Both the position numbers and the translations under genes were made by a program. Shown piece after piece: positions 54,631-63,949 of a DNA stretch of 64,000 nt. Source of the DNA: Croceibacterium mercuriale (lineage in GTDB: Bacteria > Pseudomonadota > Alphaproteobacteria > Sphingomonadales > Sphingomonadaceae); contig NZ_JTDN01000001.1 of the NCBI RefSeq assembly GCF_000802385.1, forward strand, positions 1,557,501 to 1,621,500, read 5' to 3'. The notes under the pieces were generated by a model. The model was not told the origin of the DNA. It did not search any database and was given only the letters and a program-made list of their open reading frames with translations. How positions within the stretch are numbered: the first letter of the stretch is position 1; each line of letters starts with the position of its first letter.

Positions 54631-55629
54631 GTGCTGGCACTTGCACTGTCGCTAGGCGATCCGGCGGGGATCGGCCCGGAACTGATCGCCGCCTGCTGGG
54701 CCGAGCGGCAGGCGGCCGACCTGCCACCCTTCTTCGTGGTCGGCGGTGCCCGGCTGCTGGTTGCGGCAGCAGCCACCCGCGGGATCAGGCTGCCGGTCGC
54801 GACCATCACGGATCCTGCGCAGGCCGCTTGGTGCTTCGCCGATGCATTGCCCGTGCTGGGCGAACTGGACGGGGACTACCGGCCCGGACAGCCCGATGCT
54901 GCCGGGGCACGGCTGGCGCTGGCATCGCTGGAGCAGGCGACGGCGCTGGTCACCCGGCAGACTGCCGCCGCGCTGGTGACCGGCCCGATTGCCAAGGCCG
55001 AACTGGCGCAGGTCGGCTTCGCCTTTCCCGGGCAGACCGAATTCGTGGCTCATGCCTGCGGCGTGGCCGCCGACGATGCGGTGATGATGCTGGCCGGCCC
55101 TGCCCTGCGCACGGTGCCGCTGACGGTGCATTGCGCGCTTTCCAGCGTGCCGGCCCTCCTTTCGGTTGCGCTGATCGAACGCCGCGCCACGATCGTGGCC
55201 TGGGCGATGCAGCGTGATTTCGGCATCGCCGCGCCCCGCCTCGCCATCTGCGGCCTCAACCCACATGCGGGGGAGGACGGCCGCATGGGGGACGAGGAGA
55301 TCCGTATTATCGCCCCGGCCATCGCTGCCCTGCGCGCCGCCGGCTGGGACGCGACCGGCCCGCACCCGGCCGATGCGCTGTTCACCCCGCGGGCCCGCGC
55401 CACCTACGATGTGGCGATCGCCATGTATCACGATCAGGCGCTGATCCCGCTGAAGGCGCTGGACTTCGACCAGGGCGTGAATGTCACGCTCGGTCTGCCT
55501 GTGGTCCGCACTTCGCCCGATCATGGCACCGCTTTCGGTATCGCCGGGCGGAACCAGGCCGATCCCGGCGCCACCTTCGCCGCGATCCGCATGGCCGCGC
55601 AACTGGCCACCCGGCGGGCGCAGGCATGA
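54631..55629 (+). CDS. pdxA: 4-hydroxythreonine-4-phosphate dehydrogenase
   Basis: 332-aa NAD-dependent enzyme of pyridoxal phosphate synthesis. Motifs: [20 protein letters not shown] at the N terminus, [47 protein letters not shown] (metal-binding His), [15 protein letters not shown] and [27 protein letters not shown] with further metal ligands. It starts at GTG 54631, directly after the surA stop (TAG then GTG), and overlaps rsmA by ATGA. Confidence 0.96.
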   Translation: MLALALSLGDPAGIGPELIAACWAERQAADLPPFFVVGGARLLVAAAATRGIRLPVATITDPAQAAWCFADALPVLGELDGDYRPGQPDAAGARLALASLEQATALVTRQTAAALVTGPIAKAELAQVGFAFPGQTEFVAHACGVAADDAVMMLAGPALRTVPLTVHCALSSVPALLSVALIERRATIVAWAMQRDFGIAAPRLAICGLNPHAGEDGRMGDEEIRIIAPAIAALRAAGWDATGPHPADALFTPRARATYDVAIAMYHDQALIPLKALDFDQGVNVTLGLPVVRTSPDHGTAFGIAGRNQADPGATFAAIRMAAQLATRRAQA

Positions 55630-56447
55630 CTATCCTGCCACCGCTGCGTGAAGTGATCGCCGCCCATGGCCTCAGCGCCACCAAGGCACTGGGGCAGAAC
55701 TTCCTGCTCGACGAACAGCTGCTGTCGCGCATCGCCGCCATCGTCGGCGACCTGACGGACCGGGCCGTGCTGGAGATCGGACCCGGTCCCGGCGGCCTGA
55801 CCCGCGCCGCGCTGCGCGCCGGGGCGCGCGTCACCGCGATCGAGATGGATCGCCGCTGCGTGCCCGCACTGGCACAACTCGCCGAAGCCTTCCCCGGCAA
55901 GCTGACCGTGGTGGAAGGCGACGCCACGACCATCGACCATGACGCCCTGCTGGGCGAGCCCTACGCCATCCTGGCCAACCTGCCCTACAACGTCGGCACA
56001 CCGCTATTCACCGGCTGGCTGGGTGGCGAGACATGGCCGCCGCGCTGGACCAGCCTGACATTGATGTTCCAGCAGGAGGTCGCGCAGCGCATCGTCGCGC
56101 AGCCGGATACCGACGCCTATGGCCGGCTGGCCGTGCTGGCGCAGTGGCGCAGCACGCCCAGGCTGGCGCTGAAGGTCCATCGCAGCGCGTTCACCCCGCC
56201 TCCAAAAGTGATGAGCGCCATCGTCCACGTGATCCCGACGGAGCAGCCCGCGGGCGTGAAGGCCAAGGTGCTGGAACGCCTGACTGCCGCCGCTTTCGGT
56301 CAGCGACGCAAGATGCTGCGCCAGAGCCTGAAGGGCATGCCCGGCGCGCTGGCGGCGCTGGAGCAGCTCGGCATCGAGCCGCAGCGTCGGGCGGAGACGC
56401 TGAGCGTGGCCGAGTTCGTGAACATTGCGCGGGTGCTGACGGGCTGA
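55626..56447 (+). CDS. rsmA: 16S rRNA dimethyladenosine transferase
   Basis: 273-aa KsgA, dimethylating two adjacent adenines at the 3' end of 16S rRNA with SAM. SAM-binding motif I is [16 protein letters not shown], and motif [12 protein letters not shown] is the catalytic N-[IL]-P-[YF]. The N terminus [23 protein letters not shown] and the C-terminal helical domain ([28 protein letters not shown]) are complete. It is last in the lptD operon, and tRNA-Phe lies on the opposite strand 31 bp beyond it. Confidence 0.97.
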   Translation: MTILPPLREVIAAHGLSATKALGQNFLLDEQLLSRIAAIVGDLTDRAVLEIGPGPGGLTRAALRAGARVTAIEMDRRCVPALAQLAEAFPGKLTVVEGDATTIDHDALLGEPYAILANLPYNVGTPLFTGWLGGETWPPRWTSLTLMFQQEVAQRIVAQPDTDAYGRLAVLAQWRSTPRLALKVHRSAFTPPPKVMSAIVHVIPTEQPAGVKAKVLERLTAAAFGQRRKMLRQSLKGMPGALAALEQLGIEPQRRAETLSVAEFVNIARVLTG

Positions 56448-56478
56448 TCGCCCGCAACGTATTATCGGCAAGGGAAGG

Positions 56479-56554
56479 TGGTGCCCGGGGACGGATTCGA
56501 ACCGCCGACACTGCGATTTTCAGTCGCATGCTCTACCAACTGAGCTACCCGGGC
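56479..56554 (-). tRNA. tRNA-Phe (GAA)
   Basis: A 76-nt cloverleaf on the minus strand. The acceptor stem GCCCGGG pairs with CCCGGGC. The D-arm is GTAGCTCAGTTGGTAGAGC, the anticodon loop CTGAAAA with anticodon GAA, and the T-arm GGCGGTTCGAATCCGTC. The discriminator is A and the CCA tail is encoded. It lies between rsmA and yacG, 31 bp from the end of rsmA and 122 bp from the end of yacG. Confidence 0.98.
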
Positions 56555-56676
56555 ATTGGCGCGAACTGAAGGCCGCGACAGGTGCCATGCCGGTCGGAAA
56601 CGACACTCTCAGGAGCACCGGACCGGCGTTGGAGGCGGCGCTATGGCGGAGCGATCCCCGCTTGGCAAGCGCCTTT

Positions 56677-56850
56677 TCAGCCCTGACCTTCCTCCGCGAT
56701 ATCCTCCGGCGTGGCCGGGCGGCCAGGCACGGTATAGCCTTCGTTGAACCACAGCGCGAGGTCACGATCGCGGCAGCGGGTGGAGCAGAATGGCGCGTGG
56801 GTCTCGCTGCGCGGCTTGGCGCAGATGGGGCATCGGCGAAGGGTCGTCAT
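56677..56850 (-). CDS. yacG: DNA gyrase inhibitor YacG
   Basis: 57-aa zinc-finger protein read on the minus strand from ATG 56850 to TGA 56677. It begins MTTLRRCPICAKPRSETHAP and continues FCSTRCRDRDLALWFNEGY. The four zinc cysteines are in CPIC and CSTRC. YacG binds GyrB and blocks DNA binding. The ATG overlaps the stop of the RNase gene. The typical C-terminal PEDIAEE is present. Small size makes it easy to miss. Confidence 0.95.
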   Translation of the reverse strand: MTTLRRCPICAKPRSETHAPFCSTRCRDRDLALWFNEGYTVPGRPATPEDIAEEGQG

Positions 56851-57815
56851 CGTGCCATGATCTGGGCATGCGGCGCGCCGATGGCAAGCTGCATGTCGGG
56901 CATCACCCGCACGTCCCGCCCGGTGCGCCGCGCCAGCTCGGTCAGCCAGTCCGGCCGCAGGCGGTCCGCGACCCGTGGATGGCAGGTCAGCGCCACCACT
57001 CCGCCGGCAATACCCCCCTCCGCCGCCACTTCCCCCTGCCGCAGCAGCCAGCGGGCGGCGCTCTCCGCGGGCTGCAATTGCGCGCGATGAAGCAGCGACA
57101 CGCGTGAGAGGCGAGACACCACCTGTACGAAGCCGAAGCCGTTCATCGCGGTGCGTTCATGCGGCCAGTCGGCCAGAGCCCCCTCCAGCGCCGCATCGAT
57201 CGCGCGCCGGTCGGCCTTTCGGGCGAGCGTCGGCATGTCGATCCCCACGGAGCCCCCGAGATCCAGCCGTCGCAATGTCGCTGCCAGAGGCATAATTGCC
57301 GCCTCGGCCAAGGTCAGCGGCGCGGCGGGACCATCCACGTCGACCAGCACCATGGCGGGTGTCGCGTGCAGTACCAGGGATCCACCGGCAAAGCCCACCT
57401 CGCCGGCAAAGGCCTCGCCCATGACATCGTCCCACGCACCGGCTGGCAGGCGGTGCACCGATCGGCCGCCAAGCTGCCGGATCAAGGAAGGCGCGACAAG
57501 CGGGTGATCGGTCGGTCGTGCACGCGCCAGCTTCGTGCGGCCGCGCTCGCCGATGGCGGGGCGGGTTACTTCCAGGCGGATCGGTCCGCCCTCGATCGCA
57601 TCGGCGGGCAGGCGATCGACCAGCGCTTGCTCACCACCGGCAAAGCGCGCCGTGCCGCGCGTGGCACCTCTGGCCCGATGGAGCAGGACGGCATCGGCCA
57701 CCAGTCCGGCCTGCAGCCCGCCACTCCATTGCCAGGCGGCGGCGAGTGCCTCGCTGCCATCCCACAGGATCGCCCGTTCATCGGCAATCCCGCTCTCGAC
57801 CAGCCATTCAGCCAA
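56847..57815 (-). CDS. RNase E/G-like protein
   Basis: 322-aa protein starting at TTG 57815, since the maf stop is at 57808 and no ATG is available; it reads MAEWLVESGIADERAILWD. It resembles a short RNase E/G family member. Recognisable parts are LVDRLPADAIEGGPIRLEVTRPAIGERGRTKLARA and, in the catalytic part, LVLVDVDGPAAPLTLAEAAIMPLAATLRRLDLGGSVGIDMPTL, where the D-x-N usual in RNase E (VDVNSG) is replaced by DVDGP. A C-terminal zinc-link CPxC is absent. Activity is therefore uncertain. The yacG-RNase-maf-infA order is typical of alphaproteobacteria. Confidence 0.82.
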   Translation of the reverse strand: MAEWLVESGIADERAILWDGSEALAAAWQWSGGLQAGLVADAVLLHRARGATRGTARFAGGEQALVDRLPADAIEGGPIRLEVTRPAIGERGRTKLARARPTDHPLVAPSLIRQLGGRSVHRLPAGAWDDVMGEAFAGEVGFAGGSLVLHATPAMVLVDVDGPAAPLTLAEAAIMPLAATLRRLDLGGSVGIDMPTLARKADRRAIDAALEGALADWPHERTAMNGFGFVQVVSRLSRVSLLHRAQLQPAESAARWLLRQGEVAAEGGIAGGVVALTCHPRVADRLRPDWLTELARRTGRDVRVMPDMQLAIGAPHAQIMAR

Positions 57816-58437
57816 GCGGGAACCCTGCGGCCTTCAGCAGTGCGCGCGTCTCGAACAAAGGCAGGCCGATCACGCCCGAATGGCTGCCGGCCATCCACGC
57901 GACGAGCGCCTCGGCTCGGCCCTGGATGCCATAGCCCCCGGCCTTGCCCTTCCACTCGCCGCTGGCGACATAGGCGGCGATCTCGCCATCGGTCAGTGGC
58001 TTGAAGCGCAGCTGGGTCTCGCTGATCCGTTCCCGCAAGGTGCCGTCGGGTGACAGCAGGGCAATGGCGGAAAATACGCGGTGTCGCCGGCCGGACAGCA
58101 GGCGCAGGCAAGCTGCGGCGGTGTCGGCATCCTCTGCCTTGGGCAGGATGCGGCGGCCGACGGCAACCACCGTGTCGCCGGCCAGCACATGCGCACGATC
58201 GGCCGCGCCGTCCGCCGCCAGGGCGAGTGCCTTGCCGCGGGCCAGCCTCGCGGCATGCGGGCGCGGCAGTTCGCCGGCCTGCGGCGTCTCGTCGATATCG
58301 GCTGCCGCTATACGCAGCGGCGTCACGTCCAGCCGCGCCAGCAACTCGCGGCGGCGCGGGCTGGCGGAGGCCAGAATCAGCGTAGGGGTAGTGGCCGATG
58401 CGGCACTGGCCCCGGCAGCATCGGGCACCTCGGCCAC
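57808..58437 (-). CDS. Maf-family nucleotide pyrophosphatase
   Basis: 209-aa Maf/HAM1-fold enzyme hydrolysing non-canonical nucleoside triphosphates (dTTP/UTP or m7GTP class). Motifs: LILASASPRRRELLARL, ADIDETPQAGE, LARGKALALA, VLAGDTVVAVGRRILPKAEDADTAAACLRLLSGRRHRV, YGIQGRAEALVAWMAGSHSGVIGLPL. The N terminus has an extra Ala/Ser-rich stretch when read from GTG 58437; a start nearer LILASAS is possible. It is between infA and the RNase gene. Confidence 0.92.
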   Translation of the reverse strand: MAEVPDAAGASAASATTPTLILASASPRRRELLARLDVTPLRIAAADIDETPQAGELPRPHAARLARGKALALAADGAADRAHVLAGDTVVAVGRRILPKAEDADTAAACLRLLSGRRHRVFSAIALLSPDGTLRERISETQLRFKPLTDGEIAAYVASGEWKGKAGGYGIQGRAEALVAWMAGSHSGVIGLPLFETRALLKAAGFPLG

Positions 58438-58447
58438 GGAACAGCTC

Positions 58448-58693
58448 TCAGGACGGGCCAGGTCCGCCGCGTCCCGGCATGAAGCGATAGGTAATGCGCG
58501 CCTTGGTCAGGTCGTACGGCGTCAGCTCGCACAGCACCTCATCCCCGACCAGCACCCGGATGCGGTTCTTCCGCATGCGGCCCGCCGTGTGTCCCAGCAC
58601 TTCGTGGCCATTTTCCAGTTCGACGCGGAACATGGCGTTCGGCAGCAGTTCCACCACCCGCCCGCGCATTTCCAGCAGTTCTTCCTTCGCCAT
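58448..58693 (-). CDS. infA: Translation initiation factor IF-1
   Basis: 81-aa S1-like OB-fold protein that binds the 30S A site. It begins [35 protein letters not shown], and the conserved [16 protein letters not shown] block follows. The C terminus, [16 protein letters not shown], is longer than the 72-residue E. coli IF-1, as in other sphingomonads. A 10-bp gap leads to maf. Confidence 0.97.
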   Translation of the reverse strand: MAKEELLEMRGRVVELLPNAMFRVELENGHEVLGHTAGRMRKNRIRVLVGDEVLCELTPYDLTKARITYRFMPGRGGPGPS

Positions 58694-58821
58694 GCGGGCT
58701 CAGGCTGCGATTCTGTTGTTGGTCATGGCCGGGCACATAGCGACTGGCCGCATAAAAGGGAAGCCTGCCGAAAGGCACGCTGAGACATCCCGGCAACAGG
58801 TGCGACATTTTGATACCGGGT

Positions 58822-58859
58822 GCGGCTTGCCGGGGCAAGCCATTGCCGCAACAAGCCGC
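58822..58859 (+). promoter_or_regulatory. Competing hairpins in the TonB-receptor leader
   Basis: GGCTTGCC (58824-58831) can pair with GGCAAGCC (58834-58841) across 2 nt. GCGGCTTG (58822-58829) can instead pair with CAAGCCGC (58852-58859), 8 bp. The two pairings share the same arm and exclude each other. The element ends 24 nt before the GAGGA that serves the receptor start, so a leader switch or a protein operator is possible. This is seen in sequence only, with no functional evidence. Confidence 0.4.
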
Positions 58860-58897
58860 GACAGGGGCTGGGACCAGAATCATGAGGATTGACGACA

Positions 58898-61876
58898 TTG
58901 CGCCACCTGCCGCCTAGTTTCCTGACCCTGTCCGCCACGCTGGCGGGCGCTGCGCTGGCCCTGACGCCCGCCGGCCCGGCCTTCGCACAGGAGACCACAC
59001 AGCCGGACGAGCAGGCCGTGCCGGGCGAAGCTGTGGTGGACGAGGCGGCGAACGAGATCATCGTCTTCGCCCGCTCCCTGCGCGGCCAGGTGGATGCGGC
59101 GGAAGCCCCGCTGCTGGAACTGGGGGAAGAGGACATCGCCAGCTATGGCGCCGGCTCCATCGACGAACTGCTCGAGCTGCTCGCCCCGCAAGTCACCAGC
59201 GGCAGCGGCCGCGGTGACGGCCGGCCGGTGATCCTAGTCAACGGCGTGCGCATTGCCAGCTTCCGCGAACTGCGCAGCTACCCGCCCGAGGCGATCGAGA
59301 AGGTGGAGGTGTTCCCCGAATCCGTCGCCCAGAAATATGGCTACTCCGCCGATCAGCGGGTGGTGAACATCATCCTGAAGGCCAATTATGCCAGCCGCGA
59401 GATCGAGGCGGAATATGGCCAGCCGTGGGATGGCGGCTTCTCCACGCAGGAGGTCGAGGCGACCCTGCTGCGGATCAGCGGGCCCAGCCGGTTCAACCTG
59501 AACCTGCGGTGGGAAAACGGCAGCATCCTGACCGAAGCGGAACGCGGCGTGTTGCAGGCGGTGGGCAGCGTGGGCCTGCCCGGTGATCCCGATCAGGCAC
59601 GCTATCGCAGCCTGGTCAGCGACACGGCCGGCCTGGAAGGCACGGTCAACTGGACCACATCGCTGGACGATGCCGGCACCTCGCTCAGCCTGAACGGCAC
59701 GGTGGAGCGGGACGATTCGTTCAGCCTGCAGGGTCTCGACACCGTCACGCTGACCGATCCGGGCGGGATCACCGCCCTGCGCGTGCTGGGCGCGGAAGAT
59801 CCGCGTACGGTCGACCGGCGCACCACCACCTATTCCGTCGCCAGCGCGCTGAACGCGACGGTGGCGGACTGGCAGCTGACCGGCACCGTCGATGCCAGTC
59901 GGCAGGATCAGCGCACGCTGACCGCGCGCAGGGCGGATACCTCCGGGCTGGTCGCGGCGGCGGCGGCGGGTACGCTGCCGATCACCGGCGATCTGGGACA
60001 ATTGCCCGACGCCGGCCTGGACCGGGCGGACAGCACCACCGACACCCTCTCCAGCAAGATCACCGCCAATGGCCGGCCGCTGCTGCTGCCCGCGGGCGAC
60101 CTGTCGGTGACGCTGGATGCCGGGTACGACTGGACGCGCCTGACGCGGGAGGACACCCGCTCCGCCACTCAGCGGGCGCAGCTGACGCGCGGCAACGTCA
60201 ATGGCGGGATCAGCGTCAGCATCCCGCTGACCAGCGTGCGCGACGACTTCCTGGCGGATGTCGGCAACCTGTCGCTGAACCTGACCGGCGGGGTCGATCA
60301 CCTGTCGGACTTCGGCACGCTGACCGACTGGTCGGCCGGGCTGATCTGGGGCGTGACCGACACGCTGACCTTCCGCGCCACGCGCGTCGGGCGGGAACAG
60401 GCACCGTCCCTGGCGCAGCTGGGCAACCCGACGATCGAGACGCCGAACGTGTCGATCTTCGACTTCAACACCGGGCAGACCGTGCTGGCGACCATCATCA
60501 GCGGCGGCAATCCGACGTTGCCGGAACAGCAGCAGAGCGACTGGAACGTCGGGGTCAACTGGCAGCTGCCGTTCCTCGAGCGTTCCAACATCGAGCTGGA
60601 ATACGTAAACACGCAGTCCGAGGATGTGGCGCAGGGCTTCCCCGTGCTGACCCCCACGATCGAGGCGGCCTTCCCCCGCCGAGTGAGCCGCGATGCCGAC
60701 GGCCGGCTGGTGTCGGTCGATCAGCGGCCTGTCACCTTCGCCCAGCAGAAATCCAGCCGCATCCGCGTGGGCCTGAACCTGACCGGTCCGCTGGGCGATC
60801 CGTTCACGCCGGAACAGCAGGCGGCGCGTGAGTCGCGGGATCCGCTCCGTTCCGCCCTGCGTCCCGGCGGCGGCACTTCGGGCGGGACAGCCGCGCCCGG
60901 ACGTACGCCTTCCTCTGGCCAGAGCGGTGGGCCCGGCGGGCCGGGTCGTCGCGGAGGCGGCTTCGGCGCCGATCTGACGCCGGAACAGCGCGACCAGATG
61001 GCTGCCTTCCGCCAGACCTTCTGCAGCAGCGATCCGGCGGTCAGCGGCGCGGCCGACCTCACCGTCCTGCCCGAAGGTTTGCAGCAGCGGCTGCGCGGGC
61101 CGGACGGCCAGATCGCACCCGAGCGCCTGCAGACCTTCCGCGAGCGTTTCTGCAGCCGGGAGGCCCCGTTCGGCCGGTCATCGGGTGCGGGCGGGCAAAC
61201 TTCGGCGCCGGGTGCAGGCGCCCCGCCCCCATCCGACAGCGAGCGGGACGAACGGGAACAGCCGCGCCCGGCGGCGGCCGGCGGCGCGACGCCGCAGACG
61301 GGCGGTCCTGCCGGTGGTGCGCCCCGCGGCGGCCCTGGCGGTGGCCCCGGTAGCGGTCGCGGGGGCAACCCGTTCGGCGGTGGCGGCAACGGCCAGGGGC
61401 GTTGGAACCTCAATCTGGATTATCGCTACGAGCTGGAGAACGAGGCGCTGATTTCGGAAGGTGGTCCGGTGCTCGATCTGCTGAATGGCGATGCTCTGAC
61501 GAGTGATCCCGAGTCCCGCCACCGGGTCCAGCTGCGCGGCGGCCTGTTCTATCGCGGCCTTGGCGCCTCGCTTCAGGGGCAATATATCAGTGCCAGCGAC
61601 CTGAACGGCAGCATCCGGCCGGGCGGCACGGACCTGCGCTTCGGCGACCTTGCCACGTTCAGCCTGCGGACCTTCGTCAACATGAACGAGCGCGGCACGC
61701 TGACCCAGCGGGTGCCGCTGCTGGAGAACGTGCGCGTGTCGTTCAGCATCGACAACATCTTCGATGCCCGCCGCCGGGTGACGGACGAAGCCGGCGTGGT
61801 GCCGATCCGGTACCAGCCCTTCCTTCAGGATGCGGTCGGTCGCCGGTTCGAGATCGAGCTGCGCAAGCTGTTTTGA
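58898..61876 (+). CDS. TonB-dependent outer-membrane receptor with disordered insertion
   Basis: 992 aa when started at TTG 58898 (GAGGA 9 nt upstream); TTG 58889 is an alternative. The signal peptide ends PAFAQ. The plug domain (about 45-165) reads GSIDELLELLAPQVTSGSGRGDGRPVILVNGVRIASF, then EKVEVFPESVAQKYGYSADQRVVNIILK. Beta-barrel strands follow to the C-terminal RRFEIELRKLF, ending in an aromatic. Residues about 632-835 form an insertion rich in Gly, Pro, Ser and Arg with a duplicated FR(Q/E)xFCS motif (Cys near 707 and 751). The substrate is unknown. No TonB box is assigned with certainty, and the receptor has no transporter genes beside it. Confidence 0.88.
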   Translation: MRHLPPSFLTLSATLAGAALALTPAGPAFAQETTQPDEQAVPGEAVVDEAANEIIVFARSLRGQVDAAEAPLLELGEEDIASYGAGSIDELLELLAPQVTSGSGRGDGRPVILVNGVRIASFRELRSYPPEAIEKVEVFPESVAQKYGYSADQRVVNIILKANYASREIEAEYGQPWDGGFSTQEVEATLLRISGPSRFNLNLRWENGSILTEAERGVLQAVGSVGLPGDPDQARYRSLVSDTAGLEGTVNWTTSLDDAGTSLSLNGTVERDDSFSLQGLDTVTLTDPGGITALRVLGAEDPRTVDRRTTTYSVASALNATVADWQLTGTVDASRQDQRTLTARRADTSGLVAAAAAGTLPITGDLGQLPDAGLDRADSTTDTLSSKITANGRPLLLPAGDLSVTLDAGYDWTRLTREDTRSATQRAQLTRGNVNGGISVSIPLTSVRDDFLADVGNLSLNLTGGVDHLSDFGTLTDWSAGLIWGVTDTLTFRATRVGREQAPSLAQLGNPTIETPNVSIFDFNTGQTVLATIISGGNPTLPEQQQSDWNVGVNWQLPFLERSNIELEYVNTQSEDVAQGFPVLTPTIEAAFPRRVSRDADGRLVSVDQRPVTFAQQKSSRIRVGLNLTGPLGDPFTPEQQAARESRDPLRSALRPGGGTSGGTAAPGRTPSSGQSGGPGGPGRRGGGFGADLTPEQRDQMAAFRQTFCSSDPAVSGAADLTVLPEGLQQRLRGPDGQIAPERLQTFRERFCSREAPFGRSSGAGGQTSAPGAGAPPPSDSERDEREQPRPAAAGGATPQTGGPAGGAPRGGPGGGPGSGRGGNPFGGGGNGQGRWNLNLDYRYELENEALISEGGPVLDLLNGDALTSDPESRHRVQLRGGLFYRGLGASLQGQYISASDLNGSIRPGGTDLRFGDLATFSLRTFVNMNERGTLTQRVPLLENVRVSFSIDNIFDARRRVTDEAGVVPIRYQPFLQDAVGRRFEIELRKLF

Positions 61877-61938
61877 TTGTGCGATAGTCATGCCGCTCCG
61901 GCTTCCATGCCGGGGCGGCAGGCCCTATCTGCCTGACC

Positions 61939-63879
61939 ATGTCGCGTACGCCTGCCGGTACCCCCCACGATCCCCGCGGTTCCTCCCGCTTCAACGAGGA
62001 GCGCGCCGCCTATACCGTCGCCTCCGCCCAGCCCGACCTGGACGCGGGTGTCGCCGCCATTCGCGAAACCGTGCGCACGCTGAAGCCCAGCCCCGGCGTG
62101 TACCGGATGCTGGATGCGCGGGGGGAGGTGCTGTATGTCGGCAAGGCGCGCGCGCTGAAGAACCGCGTCGCCAACTACACGCAGATCGCCCGCCTTTCCA
62201 ACCGCCTGCGCCGCATGGTCGGCCAGACACGCAGCATGGAGATCGTCACCACCGCGTCGGAAGCGGACGCGCTGCTGCTGGAAGCGCAGCTGATCAAGCG
62301 GTTCCGTCCGCCCTACAACGTGCTGCTGCGCGACGACAAAAGCTTCCCCTTCATCCTGCTGCGCGCCGGGCACGATTTCCCGCGCATCCAGAAGCATCGC
62401 GGCGCGCGCAAGATGCAGGGGCAGTATTACGGCCCCTTCGCCAGCGCCGGTTCGGTCAACACGACCATCAACGCGCTGCAGAAGCTGTTCCTGCTGCGCA
62501 GCTGCACCGACAGCTTCTTCGCCCGGCGCGACCGCCCTTGCCTGCTGTACCAGATCAAGCGCTGCTCCGCCCCGTGCGTGGGTCGCATCGACAAGGAAGG
62601 CTATCGCGAGCTGATCCAGGAGGCGAAGGACTTCCTGGGCGGCCGTTCGGGCGCGGTGCAGAAGAAGATCGAGGTGCAGATGGCCGCGGCGGCGGAGGCG
62701 CTGGACTATGAGCGCGCCGCCATGCTGCGCGACCGGCTGCGCGCGGCGACCTTCATCCAGGGCGCGCAGGCGATCAATGCCGGCGGCGTCGGCGATGCCG
62801 ATGTGTTCGCGCTGGCCAGCAAGGGCGGCCATGTCGGCCTGCAGGGCTTCTTCATCCGCGGCGGGCAGAACTGGGGCCACCGCGCCTTCTTCCCCACCCA
62901 TACGGCCGAGGTGAGCGAGGAAGAGGTGCTCGCCCGCGTGCTGGCGCAATTCTACGAGGAGGTGCCGCCACCACCGACCATCCTGGTGGACCGCGAACTG
63001 CCTGACCGCGCCCTGCTGGAAGAAGCGTTCTGCGCCCTCGCCGGCCGCCGGGTCGAGATCAGCATCCCCCAGCGTGGTGACCGCCGTCGGCTGCTGGAAC
63101 AGGCACGCCGCAATGCGGAGGAAGCGCTCGACCGCCGCATGGCGGAGAGCGGCACGCAGGCAAGGCTGATGACGGAGCTGGCCGAGTTCCTGGAGCTGGG
63201 CGATGTGCCGCAACGTATCGAGGTCTACGACAACAGTCATATCCAGGGCAGCAAGGCCGTGGGTGCGATGATCGTGGCCGGTCCTGCGGGTTTCATCAAG
63301 AACCAGTACCGCAAGTTCAACATCCGCACCGCACAGACCAACGATGATTTCGCCATGATGCGCGAGGTGATGGGCCGGCGCTTCGCCCGTGCACTGGAAG
63401 AGGATCCGGACCGCGACGGCGGCATGTGGCCGGACCTGGTGCTGATCGACGGCGGAAAGGGGCAGATGTCCAGCGTGCGCGATACGCTGGAGGAGCTGGG
63501 GATCGAGGATGTGCCGCTGATCGCCATCGCCAAGGGGCCGCATCACGGGCGCGACGGGCGCGAGGTGTTCCACTTCCCCGATGGCCGGGAAAAAATGCTG
63601 CCGGTCAACTCGCCGCTGCTGTTCTACCTCCAGCGCCTGCGGGACGAGGTCCACCGCTACGTCATCGGCGCCCATCGGGAGAAGCGCAGCCGCGCCATCA
63701 CCGCCAGCCCGCTGGACGAGATCCCCGGCATCGGCCCGGCGCGCAAGCGCGCGCTGCTTCTGCACTTCGGCACTGCCGGCAAGGTCCGCGCCGCCGGGCT
63801 GGAGGATCTGCAACGCGCACCCGGCGTCAGTGCGGCGGTGGCGCAGGTCGTGTACGACTTCTACCATCATCGGGGTTGA
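61939..63879 (+). CDS. uvrC: UvrABC excinuclease subunit C
   Basis: 646-aa nucleotide-excision repair nuclease making both incisions. The GIY-YIG domain has PGVYRMLDARGEVLYVGKARALKNRVANY (about 52-80). The Cys-rich region is YGPFASAGSVNTTINALQKLFLLRSC, with RPCLLYQIKRCSAPCVGRI. The UVR domain AEALDYERAAMLRDRLRA (about 252-269) binds UvrB. The C-terminal endonuclease half has RIEVYDNSHIQGSKAVGAMIV and VLIDGGKGQ, and the tandem HhH is IPGIGPARKRALLLHFGT. ATG 61939 is the likely start. Confidence 0.97.
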   Translation: MSRTPAGTPHDPRGSSRFNEERAAYTVASAQPDLDAGVAAIRETVRTLKPSPGVYRMLDARGEVLYVGKARALKNRVANYTQIARLSNRLRRMVGQTRSMEIVTTASEADALLLEAQLIKRFRPPYNVLLRDDKSFPFILLRAGHDFPRIQKHRGARKMQGQYYGPFASAGSVNTTINALQKLFLLRSCTDSFFARRDRPCLLYQIKRCSAPCVGRIDKEGYRELIQEAKDFLGGRSGAVQKKIEVQMAAAAEALDYERAAMLRDRLRAATFIQGAQAINAGGVGDADVFALASKGGHVGLQGFFIRGGQNWGHRAFFPTHTAEVSEEEVLARVLAQFYEEVPPPPTILVDRELPDRALLEEAFCALAGRRVEISIPQRGDRRRLLEQARRNAEEALDRRMAESGTQARLMTELAEFLELGDVPQRIEVYDNSHIQGSKAVGAMIVAGPAGFIKNQYRKFNIRTAQTNDDFAMMREVMGRRFARALEEDPDRDGGMWPDLVLIDGGKGQMSSVRDTLEELGIEDVPLIAIAKGPHHGRDGREVFHFPDGREKMLPVNSPLLFYLQRLRDEVHRYVIGAHREKRSRAITASPLDEIPGIGPARKRALLLHFGTAGKVRAAGLEDLQRAPGVSAAVAQVVYDFYHHRG

Positions 63880-63949
63880 GCACCGGCTCGACAGCGCGCC
63901 TCCTGATCGGCAATGTCCGACAAAAGCAGACCATTCAGGAGAGTTGCCC

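Noticed and set aside
56555-56676. Possible small gene between tRNA-Phe and yacG
   Set aside because: Short open stretches there have no ribosome-binding site or family pattern; the 122 bp is best seen as the region after yacG and before the tRNA.
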